Source of the DNA: Sutcliffiella halmapala
GTDB taxonomy: Bacteria > Bacillota > Bacilli > Bacillales > Bacillaceae_I
Assembly: GCF_002019665.1 (NCBI RefSeq)
Contig: NZ_KV917375.1
Location: 2,584,702-2,648,701 of the forward strand
Length of the DNA: 64,000 nucleotides
Reading direction: 5' to 3'
Shown here piece after piece: positions 35,547 to 44,168 of this stretch; the stretch's first letter is position 1, and each line of letters begins with the position of its first letter. Under the pieces are notes generated by a model. The model saw only the letters and a list, made by a program, of their open reading frames with translations, did not search any database and was not told the DNA's origin. The position numbers were made by a program, and so were the translations under genes.

Positions 35547-35987
35547 CTATTCGAATCCTTGAATCTGTGCATTAGGACATCGTTTTCTTAACTCGGAGAC
35601 GAACACCCTTTTATTCTTTGGTAAAATCTTTATACTCCCATGCCTTGCTGATTCGTAAAATAATTCAATTCCCTTGTCAGAAGAAGAAATTCGATAACCA
35701 GTGAGGCTTTCTGTCGTTAAAGATACCTTTGTTATGTTTTGATACGGAATTTTACTTTTAAATGGTCCGCCTTTAATTACTAGATAATCTTTACAGATTA
35801 CATATCTAATAGAAATTACGTACCACAATAAAAAACCTGCCGAAATAAGATAGATAGCAGATAGAATAATTAAAATTGATATTGATGCTTCTTTATAAAG
35901 GGGAAGCAATGGTATAGTCCCCATTATTAAAACCACTAAAAATATAGATGTTATAAAAACAAAGTCTACTTTGGAACGAAAAATCAT
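35547..35987 (-). CDS. Membrane-anchored PH-domain protein
   Basis: 146 residues. Two membrane helices (about 8-28 and 36-58) are followed by a small beta-barrel, YVICKDYLVIKGGPFKSKIPYQNITKVSL, in the pattern of bacterial PH domains of the DUF1200/bPH type (the run is at about residues 62-90). Function unknown. It starts at ATG 35987 without overlap of neighbours. Confidence 0.7.
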   Translation of the reverse strand: MIFRSKVDFVFITSIFLVVLIMGTIPLLPLYKEASISILIILSAIYLISAGFLLWYVISIRYVICKDYLVIKGGPFKSKIPYQNITKVSLTTESLTGYRISSSDKGIELFYESARHGSIKILPKNKRVFVSELRKRCPNAQIQGFE

Positions 35988-36551
35988 TGGTTAATCACGC
36001 CTTTCATATAATATTTATACGACTTTTCAACTCCTCAACCTTTTGGACTTTTATGTGGTAACCTTTCTCTTTCAGACATTTCTCCTCCTCCTTGATCCTT
36101 GCATCTAATATCATTTATTAATTCAAGTTTAACCCATTAATTTCCTTCCTCATCTAATATATGCCTCGATTATTGAATAGAGCCCAGGAAACTTCTAGAG
36201 TGTCTTATTACTTTATAGTAATAACGACACTACTGTTCAATTTTCAAGATAAAAAAACACACTCTTATAAGAATGTGTTTTAGAATTAGAAGCAAGCTTT
36301 AAATTTTCTGGATAGATTGAACTACCATTTATCAAGATGCAATTTTCTTATTTTACTAGTGGATACACATAGAATTATAGTTTAACTAGCTATTCCACAT
36401 TCAAAATGAATTTTCCAATATTCCATCTTTCTTCTATGGAATAGTCAATTATTATCATGTAAATTGTTACGTAACTGAGGCTTTACAAAGGGATTTTACT
36501 AGAATTCTTAGTTGTTAAAGTAAGCAAGTACATATTTTGAAAAACAGAAAA
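35988..36551. other. Intergenic region with a terminator
   Basis: 564 bases. Besides the hairpin at 36247-36281 I see no gene or repeat. Confidence 0.35.
36247..36281 (-). terminator. Terminator on the minus strand
   Basis: AAAACACACTCTT (36254-36266) and AAGAATGTGTTTT (36269-36281) form a hairpin with one mismatch; on the minus strand seven T follow. It would end the transcript from the decayed ABC locus and 36552 gene. Confidence 0.6.
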
Positions 36552-36920
36552 TCAATTTCTAGAAAAAATGTCTTTTTCTCTAATTGTTCGTGTTATACCC
36601 CAAAATGCAAAACGGTATACAACTCCCAAAACAGCAAATATATAAACGAATTCAAAAATAGTAAAAGGATCATTAGCAATTAAATAAGAATTAATAAATA
36701 CTAATGTTAACGATAGTAGTTCTGTTAGAGAATCTTTAAGGCCATTTTGCTTATATATTATTTTAGATGGTTCTAAATTTAAAAAATCATGAAACTTGTT
36801 ACTAAAATTACCCTTAATATAGCCAAAAAAGATTAAATAAATCCCTAGAGCGGGTCCATATGAAATGTTTAAGAGATGTGTGATAACACAATAAATTATC
36901 GTGAATAAAAGTAAAGGCAT
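36552..36920 (-). CDS. Membrane protein, full-length paralogue of the 9246 remnant
   Basis: 122 residues with about four hydrophobic segments (2-20, 22-40, 62-82 and 86-108). The first 30 residues are nearly identical to the truncated frame at 9246-9347. It lies next to the ABC transporter remnants and may once have belonged to that locus. No family recognised. Confidence 0.6.
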   Translation of the reverse strand: MPLLLFTIIYCVITHLLNISYGPALGIYLIFFGYIKGNFSNKFHDFLNLEPSKIIYKQNGLKDSLTELLSLTLVFINSYLIANDPFTIFEFVYIFAVLGVVYRFAFWGITRTIREKDIFSRN

Positions 36921-37009
36921 TTTAAATATAACCCCTCTCGTTTCAGAAAAATGAAATAATGCGTTACTCTTATCTTTTAAACACCCCTTAAGTTTCCAGA
37001 GGCTATTCT

Positions 37010-37412
37010 TTAAGCTTTTTCTTCATATTTAGCCACATGACTCTCTGGATTCAAGCTTTTACTTTTCCCATTATTGTTACGTAGTACCAAGTAGCCGAAA
37101 AACATGAATAGAAGCGTAAGTCCCATCAAAACGATGCTACCATTTAAGAAATTTATATTCACATTGTCTACTACAACCGAAAGCTCTCCGTTTACTACTT
37201 TAGATAAATTAAAGTATGTAAATGGAGAAAGGTGAGCATAGTTTTCTCCGAATTTAGTGGTTAAGTAATAACCACTAATATTAATCAGAATGGATACAGC
37301 AAAAACTGATAAACTATTCTTGATAAATGTGGATAGGAATATAGTTATAGTAAGGATAAAGATTAAACATAGGATTAATAACACACAACTATAAATAAGG
37401 TATTCTCCTAAT
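37010..37412 (-). pseudogene. ABC-2 type permease, C-terminal remnant
   Basis: An open frame encodes three membrane helices with NISGYYLTTKFGENYAHLSPF and a basic tail, like the last third of an ABC-2 permease. The N-terminal helices are missing: upstream lie only 20-odd codons of an ABC ATPase. There is no proper ribosome binding site. It is best read as half of a deletion fusion. Confidence 0.65.
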
Positions 37413-37413
37413 G

Positions 37414-37485
37414 CTATAAAGTGATATCCTTCAATACTTTTTCATTACCAAACGATTTATTCACTCGATTAACTGTAAGAATCAT
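37414..37485 (-). pseudogene. ABC ATPase, N-terminal remnant
   Basis: After a perfect AAGGAG site, ATG 37485 opens MILTVNRVNKSFGNEKVLKD, the first strand of an ABC ATPase, then a stop codon follows after ITL. The Walker motifs are gone and the next DNA is the permease tail. Confidence 0.7.
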
Positions 37486-37507
37486 CTGAATTCTCCTTCG
37501 AAAAATT

Positions 37508-37708
37508 TTATTTGAATCTGAGCGTAACAATCAGTTTTTTTACAACACAGAATAATAGAAAGCCAGTGACATAGGATATTAACCAAGCTTTCCTAATGAA
37601 GTAAAAAAGAATTGGATATGGTAGAGAATCCTGATAAAGAAAACCGACATAATAGTCACTACCTTTCGTACCAACATACGCTAAATAACCTCTTCCTCCC
37701 AGCCTCCT
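37508..37708 (-). pseudogene. Membrane protein remnant upstream of ABC ATPase start
   Basis: 66 codons without a proper start encode GYLAYVGTKGSDYYVGF and a hydrophobic stretch of about 25 residues, stopping 22 bp before the ATPase ATG. The spacing suggests that it was the preceding gene of the same operon. Family not recognised. Confidence 0.35.
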
Positions 37709-38398
37709 CTACCTATTAATTCCTATTTTATTCTTAAAACAGTTACATCGTCTACAAATTATTGGATTTATTAGATTTATTTTACTATTATTCAATTCCA
37801 GCGATTAGAAAAAAAGCAGATTAATACTGACGGTTGTGTACATAGACTATTCCTTTCTTTGCTGCCTTAAAAAGATGGAAATTTTTTCTCCTTAAAACAA
37901 TATTGTCTATCTTTTGAAAGAAAATTAATTTGTTATTATTTCATAACAAAGGAACCTCTGAATTTATCAGAAGCTCCGGTGGTTTAAGAAGAAATTATTG
38001 TTGAATGACTACCTACCCTCTGCCACCATGCACGTTTAGAAAGGGATTATTGAATAAGTTTAGCAGTATAATAGTTGGGATCCATCAAGACGAATACGTC
38101 TCTTCTATTGTTTAGCAAAACGAAAAAAGCAAAAGTTTCGTCCCTCTCGCTTTCATCTATTTGTAATCAATTGTTTCATGTGTAGGAATTTAATCTTATG
38201 CCATAAAACATTCCAATTCTTCTTTATAATAAGCTCTTTATAAATAGCTAAAGTATCCGTATTGAGGTGTTTTTTCAAAAATAAGGACCAAAATGACATG
38301 TGAATTGACATAAAAACTGAAAGAAAACTTGTCGGCTTTTGACAAGTTTCTTTTTGTGTAAAATATTCTAAAATTAATCCGAAGAAAAAGCACCCTTC
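37709..38398. other. Intergenic region with a dispersed repeat
   Basis: 690 bases. It contains repeat copy 5 at 38085-38156 and a short GGAACCTCTGA/TCAGAAGCTCC hairpin near 37951. No gene seen. Confidence 0.35.
38085..38156. repeat. GCTTC/GTCCCTC dispersed repeat, copy 5
   Basis: Contains AAGACGAATACGTC, GCAAAACGAAAAAAGCAAAAG and TTCGTCCCTCTCGCTTTC, a diverged member of the same family with the GCAAAACGA word of copy 1. Confidence 0.45.
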
Positions 38399-38796
38399 TT
38401 ACAAAAGATGCCTGCACTTAGTTACTTCGTTTGTTTTTAACGTTCTGCTTTTAACATCAATTGCCTGAAAATCCATACTATTTTTATTACTAAAAGTGAT
38501 AGTAACTAAATCATATGGGAAATCGTGAGCACCTTCAAATGTTGTTACTTGCAAGATGACATTAAAGTAGCTGTAAGGCTCTACCTTCTTTTTGACTTGG
38601 AGAATCTGTTCGCAATAAAACTCCTTCGGTTTATCGAAATGTTGTTCGAGTGCTTGGTCGATGGATGGAAAGAGCAAATTGATAATCACATCATCACACA
38701 ACTGTACATCACTTGTAGTTACGGTTTCGGCTTGAACGGGAGAATAAGAGAAAAAAGTTAAGAAGGTCATTAATATTAAAAAGGTTTTTTTTCATT
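38399..38796 (-). pseudogene. DUF3888-family secreted protein with frameshifted start
   Basis: The long frame (38399-38770) has the DUF3888 body: QLCDDVIINLLFPSIDQALE and FDFPYDLVTITF-like end. A strong ribosome site (GGAGG) precedes ATG 38796, but eight A after it put the signal peptide out of frame. With seven A the start reads MKKTFLILMTFLTFFSYSP and a clean cleavage region follows. Either a slipped homopolymer or an error. A second member lies at 40757-41146. Confidence 0.65.
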
Positions 38797-38871
38797 AAAA
38801 ACCTCCATTCCATATTGTTCTTATTATGAACAATTAAGGAAATTCTTATTAAACTATCTTGACTACATTCT

Positions 38872-39396
38872 TTATTTATTATTATCGCTATGTAAAAGTC
38901 CTAATGTGTGAACATCGTAAAATTCTTCATTCGAGTAATATGCTTTTCTTCTTGTTCCTTCATGTGTGAAACCCAATGCTGTCAACAGTTTAAAGCTAAT
39001 TTCATTAAACTCATAGACCTCTGCATCAATTCTTTTTGTACCATTTTCAAAGGTCTTTTGAAGAAAAGAATGTAAGGCTTCTTTTGAATAACCCTTGCCT
39101 CTCTCTTCCCCTAACCCAAAACGTAACCATCCAAAATAATTAGTGTTGTCCATCCAATTTAACCTTATATAACCGATTGGCTTGTTATTATCCTTAATGG
39201 AGATTATAAAATAAGGGTGTTTAGCATCGATGCTTTTCTTAATGTGATTTTGTTCATTTATAACCGTATCCAATCCGACTGACATTTGCCTCATTAATTT
39301 TTCGTTTTTCCATTTTGCTATTAATGTACTATCTGAGATTTGGACATCTCTTAGATACAAATTACTACTCTCACAAAATATAGCCTCAGCAACCAT
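38872..39396 (-). CDS. GNAT N-acetyltransferase (RimJ/RimL type)
   Basis: 174 residues. LYLRDVQISDSTLIAKW opens it, the acetyl-CoA loop is GLGEERGKGYSKEAL and the C-terminal FNEISFKLLTALGFTHEGTRR segment is typical of RimJ/RimL enzymes. GAGGTG lies nine bases before the ATG. The upstream gene ends six bases earlier, so the two form an operon. Substrate unknown. Confidence 0.85.
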   Translation of the reverse strand: MVAEAIFCESSNLYLRDVQISDSTLIAKWKNEKLMRQMSVGLDTVINEQNHIKKSIDAKHPYFIISIKDNNKPIGYIRLNWMDNTNYFGWLRFGLGEERGKGYSKEALHSFLQKTFENGTKRIDAEVYEFNEISFKLLTALGFTHEGTRRKAYYSNEEFYDVHTLGLLHSDNNK

Positions 39397-39402
39397 CCTC
39401 CT

Positions 39403-40002
39403 TTACACCTCAAAAACAAGCTCTAATTCCGATTGATTCTTTTCAAATGGTAAGAGTGACCCCTTAAAAATCATTTTCTTACCTATCATGTCATCAGGTA
39501 ATGGTGGTTCCACAATAAAGCTGTAATAATAATGCCCAGAAGATCCACTACCACCTGTCATTCTGCAATAGTATTCTTCGTCGCCTTCAATACTCAATTC
39601 TAAATGGATCGGGTTATATTCTTCTTCCTTATATTCATCCCATTCCATATTCAGAAAGACTACACTAGCATTTTCATATTGACGAATAGAGGAAATATAA
39701 TATACTCTATCTTCCAGTTCAGTCGCCTTAAAAATCTGGAGGATTTTCCTAAAACCAACAGGCTCTACAATTGGTCTATGATACTCCTCCGTCATAATTA
39801 ATGAAAAAAGAGAAGTCAGCTGGTTTTCATAGAGCTCATATTTCTTTGACCATTCCGAAATGTATTCAAGTGGAGGAAATCCTGGATTATTTTCCGTAAC
39901 CTCTTTTCGTTTCTTTAGTAAAGCACAAATTTTTTCATCAACTTCTAATGCTTTTAAATCATAATGATCAGTAGGACGTTCAAACGGCATCGATTTCCAC
40001 AT
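39403..40002 (-). CDS. Protein of unknown function
   Basis: 199 residues, soluble, acidic and aromatic-rich, with a TGGSGSSGHYYYSF Gly/Ser/Tyr segment at about 150-163. No signal peptide. GAGGTAGGT precedes the ATG. Co-transcribed with the GNAT after it. Confidence 0.6.
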   Translation of the reverse strand: MWKSMPFERPTDHYDLKALEVDEKICALLKKRKEVTENNPGFPPLEYISEWSKKYELYENQLTSLFSLIMTEEYHRPIVEPVGFRKILQIFKATELEDRVYYISSIRQYENASVVFLNMEWDEYKEEEYNPIHLELSIEGDEEYYCRMTGGSGSSGHYYYSFIVEPPLPDDMIGKKMIFKGSLLPFEKNQSELELVFEV

Positions 40003-40419
40003 TTCTTACCTACCTCCTTAAATTCTTTTTGGATTGGTTAGCATATTTATTACTACACCCATGAATGTCAGTATTCAGCTTCGGTGCTTGTCCAATACTA
40101 CCCGTTTCCTGAATAACATCTTAAGTTAATTTTACCACATAAATCCAATTAACTTCTATTTTTAGATCCCTATTCTTTACTTTCAATTAAAAAACTTGTG
40201 TTTGTAATTTCGTACGACAGTCTTTTCAACTTTACAAATTTTTTAGAATTCATCGCCTTAACGGTGCACAAAATACACAAAGCTCCAAGAAAAATATACA
40301 ATTGAATAGACTAGGAAAATAATAACTTAGAGGTGAATCTGGCAATAGAGGTTGGTCATATTAGCTTTAGTATCTTGCAGGAAATAAATGTATAATATTA
40401 GATAGAAAGGGGAATTGTT
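40003..40419. other. Intergenic region without visible gene
   Basis: 417 AT-rich bases between divergent units; no repeat or hairpin stands out. Confidence 0.3.
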
Positions 40420-40596
40420 ATGGTTTCTACTTTTTTATCATTAAGCATTTACTTAATATCATGTAAAACTTTTTCGTCCAATCGTAGTAGTAATGTTTCT
40501 GTTAGAAAAATAATTAATATTGTAAAACTGATCATATTTTGTTTGATAATTTTTATAGGGTATATAATTGCATGGCTAACAGGAGATAAACCATAA
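40420..40596 (+). CDS. Small membrane protein (58 residues)
   Basis: GAAAGGGG lies seven bases before ATG 40420. A first hydrophobic stretch (3-15) with a Cys, a polar basic middle (NRSSNVSVRK) and a strong helix (about 32-52) make a mini membrane protein ending LTGDKP. No family recognised. Confidence 0.55.
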   Translation: MVSTFLSLSIYLISCKTFSSNRSSNVSVRKIINIVKLIIFCLIIFIGYIIAWLTGDKP

Positions 40597-40756
40597 TGAT
40601 TCCATATCCAGTACGATTATTTCTATTAACTTAGAGGTTTCACAAAATTACTTTTTTTATCTCCATTAAATGATGATTTCCTAATGTTGTTGATAGTTTA
40701 GTTAAAAAATGTAGGGACACACACTTCTGGGTGTCCACCACTGACTTGTTGAGAGA

Positions 40757-41146
40757 TTATGGATATGTTTTTAAATGCTTATACCTTATTAATTCCCTAT
40801 TTGAATTAACTACAATTTCGTCAATTCCGTAACTTATGTGAGCATTGTAAAAAGGCTCTATTTTTAAAGTTATCTCATATAATCCGCCGATACCATATAC
40901 CTGCTTTATTTTTAGAATTTCTGCACCATTTGTATCCCATCTAAGACCTTTTGGTGCATTTGTGTCATCTTTGTAGATTTCTACAATTGCTTTATCTACT
41001 GGCTCTCTTAGGCTATTCATAAGTGCCAGTTTAAGTGTGTCACATAAATCTGTCTCGGCTTCATTTATTGTTTTTGCATTCGCAGTTGTATTAGACATTA
41101 CAAAAACAATCATTCCAATCATAAAAGTTACTACAATTTTCTTCAT
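40757..41146 (-). CDS. DUF3888-family secreted protein
   Basis: 129 residues. A signal peptide (about 1-25, ending NTTANAKT) precedes the DUF3888 body: DLCDTLKLALMNSLREPVDKAI and LYEITLKIEPF, ending IVVNSNRELIRYKHL. Role unknown; members are found in Bacillus-type bacteria, often near sporulation or stress genes. ATG 41146 has AGGTGG five bases upstream. The intact counterpart of the frameshifted gene at 38399. Confidence 0.7.
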   Translation of the reverse strand: MKKIVVTFMIGMIVFVMSNTTANAKTINEAETDLCDTLKLALMNSLREPVDKAIVEIYKDDTNAPKGLRWDTNGAEILKIKQVYGIGGLYEITLKIEPFYNAHISYGIDEIVVNSNRELIRYKHLKTYP

Positions 41147-41205
41147 TATTACCACCTCATTTTAGTTTCTAAAGAACTAAAATGATTTATTCAGCACCTT
41201 TTGAG

Positions 41206-41640
41206 TTAATTACTATTTGACAAACGCAAGCTGCCATATGTGTTAGTCATTTCAAATACAAATGATGTTAATAGAAGCTCTTTTATATGCTGTTTTATGC
41301 TTTCGTTACAACGACTATCGACAAATAAGAACCAAGCAAGGTAATTGTCCAGATACTTTGTAGCCACACCTTTAAAATGGTCTATCCACTGTTTTAGACG
41401 GGAATGGAGACCATTGACAATTTGGATCTGACACAAGCCGCTAATAACGTGTTCCCACTGTCTATTTAATAGGGTAATGTTTTAAGCTTTTTCTTTTGCA
41501 CAGGTTTTATAAGCTCTCCAAGCATCGGTTACAATCACGTTTTCTTTGGACAGTTTAGAAAACAATCAAGGTATCGACTTTCGGTTTTACAATACGCCCC
41601 AAACACCTATAACAGAGCCAATAAAAAAACCAGAATAGCT
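41206..41640 (-). pseudogene. IS1595-family transposase remnant
   Basis: The C-terminal end is clear: QIQIVNGLHSRLKQWIDHFK, GVATKYLDNYLAWFLFVD and a short tail. Upstream in the same frame lies VIVTDAWRAYKTCAKEK, which carries the DDE Asp, then a TAA stop; further up the frame shifts. No terminal inverted repeats or 5' half remain. An inactive insertion sequence relic. Confidence 0.75.
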
Positions 41641-41737
41641 AATTTTATCCGTCGAATTAATGAGTTTAGACTGCTATTTTTTTGTACATTTACAAAAAAC
41701 TTGTAACGAAATTGAAATTTTAGGTACTTATACATAA

Positions 41738-42244
41738 GGAAGGGGGAAGGAATTTAAAAAGCTGTATGAAATTTATTCAAAGGATTTATTTAATTACTTA
41801 TTTTATCTAACCAATGATCATTCCTTAGCAGAGGAATTGGTTCAAGCAACTTTTTATCAGGCTTTTATGTCCATTCATCGTTTTCAAGGTAAATCGAAGG
41901 TCAAAACTTGGTTATTTCAAATAGCAAAACATGTTTACTATAAGCACCTTAAAAAAAATCCTTTCCCTTCAAATTTACAATTTGATGATAGCGGTGAAAG
42001 CTTGGCTAATCTTGATACTCCTGAAACGATTTTACAAAAGAAAGAAGACGATATGTTTTTGCATTTTGCCATCACGGAACTCAAAGAACCATATAAACAA
42101 GTCATGGTTCTCCGTGCATTTAATGAATTAAGTTTTAAAGAAATTGGGGATATCTTTTCCAACAGTGAGAACTGGGCAAGAGTGACATTTTATCGTGCAA
42201 AGCTTCAATTGCACGATATCTTAATGAGAGAGGTGAAAAAATGA
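41738..42244 (+). CDS. ECF sigma factor with unclear start
   Basis: The in-frame region after the stop at 41735 encodes FKKLYEIYSKDLFNYLFYLT and DHSLAEELVQATFYQAF, which is sigma region 2, then region 4 with LKEPYKQVMVLRAFNELSFKEIGDIF. No ATG, GTG or TTG precedes region 2: only TTG 41837, which would delete half of it, or CTG 41762. An AAG sits where family members have the ATG (AAGGAATTTAAAAAG at 41747). Its stop overlaps the anti-sigma start by four bases (ATGA). It directs transcription to an unknown regulon. Confidence 0.75.
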   Translation, partial: GRGKEFKKLYEIYSKDLFNYLFYLTNDHSLAEELVQATFYQAFMSIHRFQGKSKVKTWLFQIAKHVYYKHLKKNPFPSNLQFDDSGESLANLDTPETILQKKEDDMFLHFAITELKEPYKQVMVLRAFNELSFKEIGDIFSNSENWARVTFYRAKLQLHDILMREVKK

Positions 42245-42870
42245 CTATCAAATGCAAAGTGATTGAGGATTTGCTTCCCTTATATGTAGATGGACTAACA
42301 AGTAACGAAAGTAATCAAATGATAGAAGAACACCTGAAAACTTGTCATGAATGCAGGGAAAAACAACTAGCTTTACAAACAGAATTGGTGGCAGATGCGA
42401 CACTTAGGAAAGAGCCGAACTCTTCTGAGGATCACGTTCAAAGGATTGTTTTAAGAATTAGAAAAAAAATGATGGCCTTGTTAAGTGGGACATTTTTAAT
42501 AGCAATACTTATTGGAATGTTTTCGGATGTTTATATCTTTAGTGTTTTAGCCTATTTATTACTTGGAACTTCTTTGTTAGTGTTTCTCTGGAAAGTAGAT
42601 AGCAAAAGCAAAAAATACTGGATAAGTGGAATTTGTATGTATTTGTTTAGTGCTCTAGCTGGATTTTCAATTGGTCTATATACGCTGAGTATCGCTTTCA
42701 TTTTGTTTACACTTGCGATTGGACATTCCTTTGGAAGAATAAAAAAACTACACCATTCAATTATTAGCATCGTTATTGCTCTTGTTTTATGGTGTATTGC
42801 CATTAATATATATGGAGGATTTTGGGCATTTTACCCTGTCATTCAGTTGCTCGAATTATTATTTAGTTAG
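42241..42870 (+). CDS. Anti-sigma factor, zinc-finger (zf-HC2) membrane type
   Basis: 209 residues. The N-terminal cytoplasmic domain has the HxxxCxxC zinc motif (HLKTCHEC, about residues 31-38) that binds the sigma factor, followed by about five membrane helices (from about 78). Such proteins hold the ECF sigma inactive until a membrane signal releases it. The start overlaps the sigma stop, so the two are translationally coupled. A terminator follows at 43025. Confidence 0.8.
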   Translation: MTIKCKVIEDLLPLYVDGLTSNESNQMIEEHLKTCHECREKQLALQTELVADATLRKEPNSSEDHVQRIVLRIRKKMMALLSGTFLIAILIGMFSDVYIFSVLAYLLLGTSLLVFLWKVDSKSKKYWISGICMYLFSALAGFSIGLYTLSIAFILFTLAIGHSFGRIKKLHHSIISIVIALVLWCIAINIYGGFWAFYPVIQLLELLFS

Positions 42871-43024
42871 TGTAAGGAAGAGATTGATATTCCCCTTATC
42901 CAAAGAACTTAAATTAATGGGTACAATGATAAAATAAGGGTTGTCAAGACTAATACTAGATATTGACGCCTATCAAAATATATATAACCATGCGGGTTTA
43001 CAATATTTATATCCACTTATAATT

Positions 43025-43069
43025 AATGCCAGATTCCTTATAAATATATAAGAAAATCTGGCATTTTTT
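43025..43069 (+). terminator. Terminator of the sigma/anti-sigma operon
   Basis: AATGCCAGATT (43025-43035) and AATCTGGCATT (43055-43065) are perfect arms, then six T. Confidence 0.85.
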
Positions 43070-43150
43070 GCGCTACCACTACTATTAGTATGAAATTAGT
43101 CTTATCCCCGTTTAAAGGATGCTACGATGATGTTCGTTGTAAACTAAATA

Positions 43151-44134
43151 TTATAAATCCGTGCCAAAACACAAAGATTCATTTTCCATATCCTCTGTTA
43201 AATTCTCTCTCAAACCTACTAACCATTCTGGCTCATTGTCCCACTTATCTTTTGCTGACCTTAATACACGTACATAGCCGTACAAATTGGCAAATCGTCT
43301 ACAAGCTGGTATTAATGACATCATATCATCTGGGATCTCAAATTCAGTACGATATCCGTCCAAAAAGCATTGTTTATTCTGCTGAAACATTTCAGGCTGC
43401 ATACAATCTTGCAAACTATCAAGTGATTGCTCAATATCCATCACATACCAGTGATACATCGCATCGTCAAAATCAATCACGTTACAAGATTTAGACACTT
43501 CATCATAGAATACATTATCGTATTCAAAATCATAATGAATCAGTCCATAATTGGATTTTGTTTTAGGAATGGAATCAAAATAATCTTGTAATAACTTAGT
43601 TTCCATTAAAGCCGCTTTTTCATGTGGAAATTCAACTAGAATCGTATGAATCCAATTTAACACGTCGCTATATGACCATCGTTTGTTTTTAGAAGGTTGA
43701 TACTCACTGGATAACTGGTGAAGCTGTCCTAATGCTTTTCCATGACTGAAAATAACCAAATCACTTAAATCAGTTTTGTTGATTTGTACACCTGCAACAC
43801 GTTTAAATACAGAGGCAAAATAATCGCCCCATGGAGTTTCCATTTCGACAAGCTCCTCCCCATTTTTTGATACAACCGTTTCTAAAACTCCATAATGCTT
43901 GGAACGCAGGTAAGAAATAAAATCCAGTTCTGCTAAAATATTTTCTCGGCATTTCTCTGTTTTTGGAGAAAATCTTAAAAGCTGTGTTTTGCCTTGGATT
44001 TGAAATGGATATATAGCATTTGAAGATATTCTATAATACTTAAACATATCAAGAGATTGTTGATCGAATTCCCAATTTCCCAACAACATTTCTGCTAAGT
44101 CCACATTATTAAAAAGATATTTTAATTTCAACAT
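43151..44134 (-). CDS. APH-family phosphotransferase
   Basis: 327 residues. Catalytic loop LIHYDFEYDNVFY, metal motif VIDFDDAMYHWYVMDIEQSL; the usual HGD is HYD, a substitution found in a homoserine-kinase-like subgroup. Substrate unknown. GGGAGAG lies upstream of the ATG. It is next to the rsgA paralogue, 34 bp away and on the same strand, so it may be read through from it. Confidence 0.85.
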   Translation of the reverse strand: MLKLKYLFNNVDLAEMLLGNWEFDQQSLDMFKYYRISSNAIYPFQIQGKTQLLRFSPKTEKCRENILAELDFISYLRSKHYGVLETVVSKNGEELVEMETPWGDYFASVFKRVAGVQINKTDLSDLVIFSHGKALGQLHQLSSEYQPSKNKRWSYSDVLNWIHTILVEFPHEKAALMETKLLQDYFDSIPKTKSNYGLIHYDFEYDNVFYDEVSKSCNVIDFDDAMYHWYVMDIEQSLDSLQDCMQPEMFQQNKQCFLDGYRTEFEIPDDMMSLIPACRRFANLYGYVRVLRSAKDKWDNEPEWLVGLRENLTEDMENESLCFGTDL

Positions 44135-44168
44135 AAATAGACAACTCTCCCTATTTTCTTTTAGTGTG

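Noticed and set aside
43090-43494. 134-codon plus-strand frame
   Set aside because: Antisense to the phosphotransferase gene at 43151-44134 and without a ribosome site.
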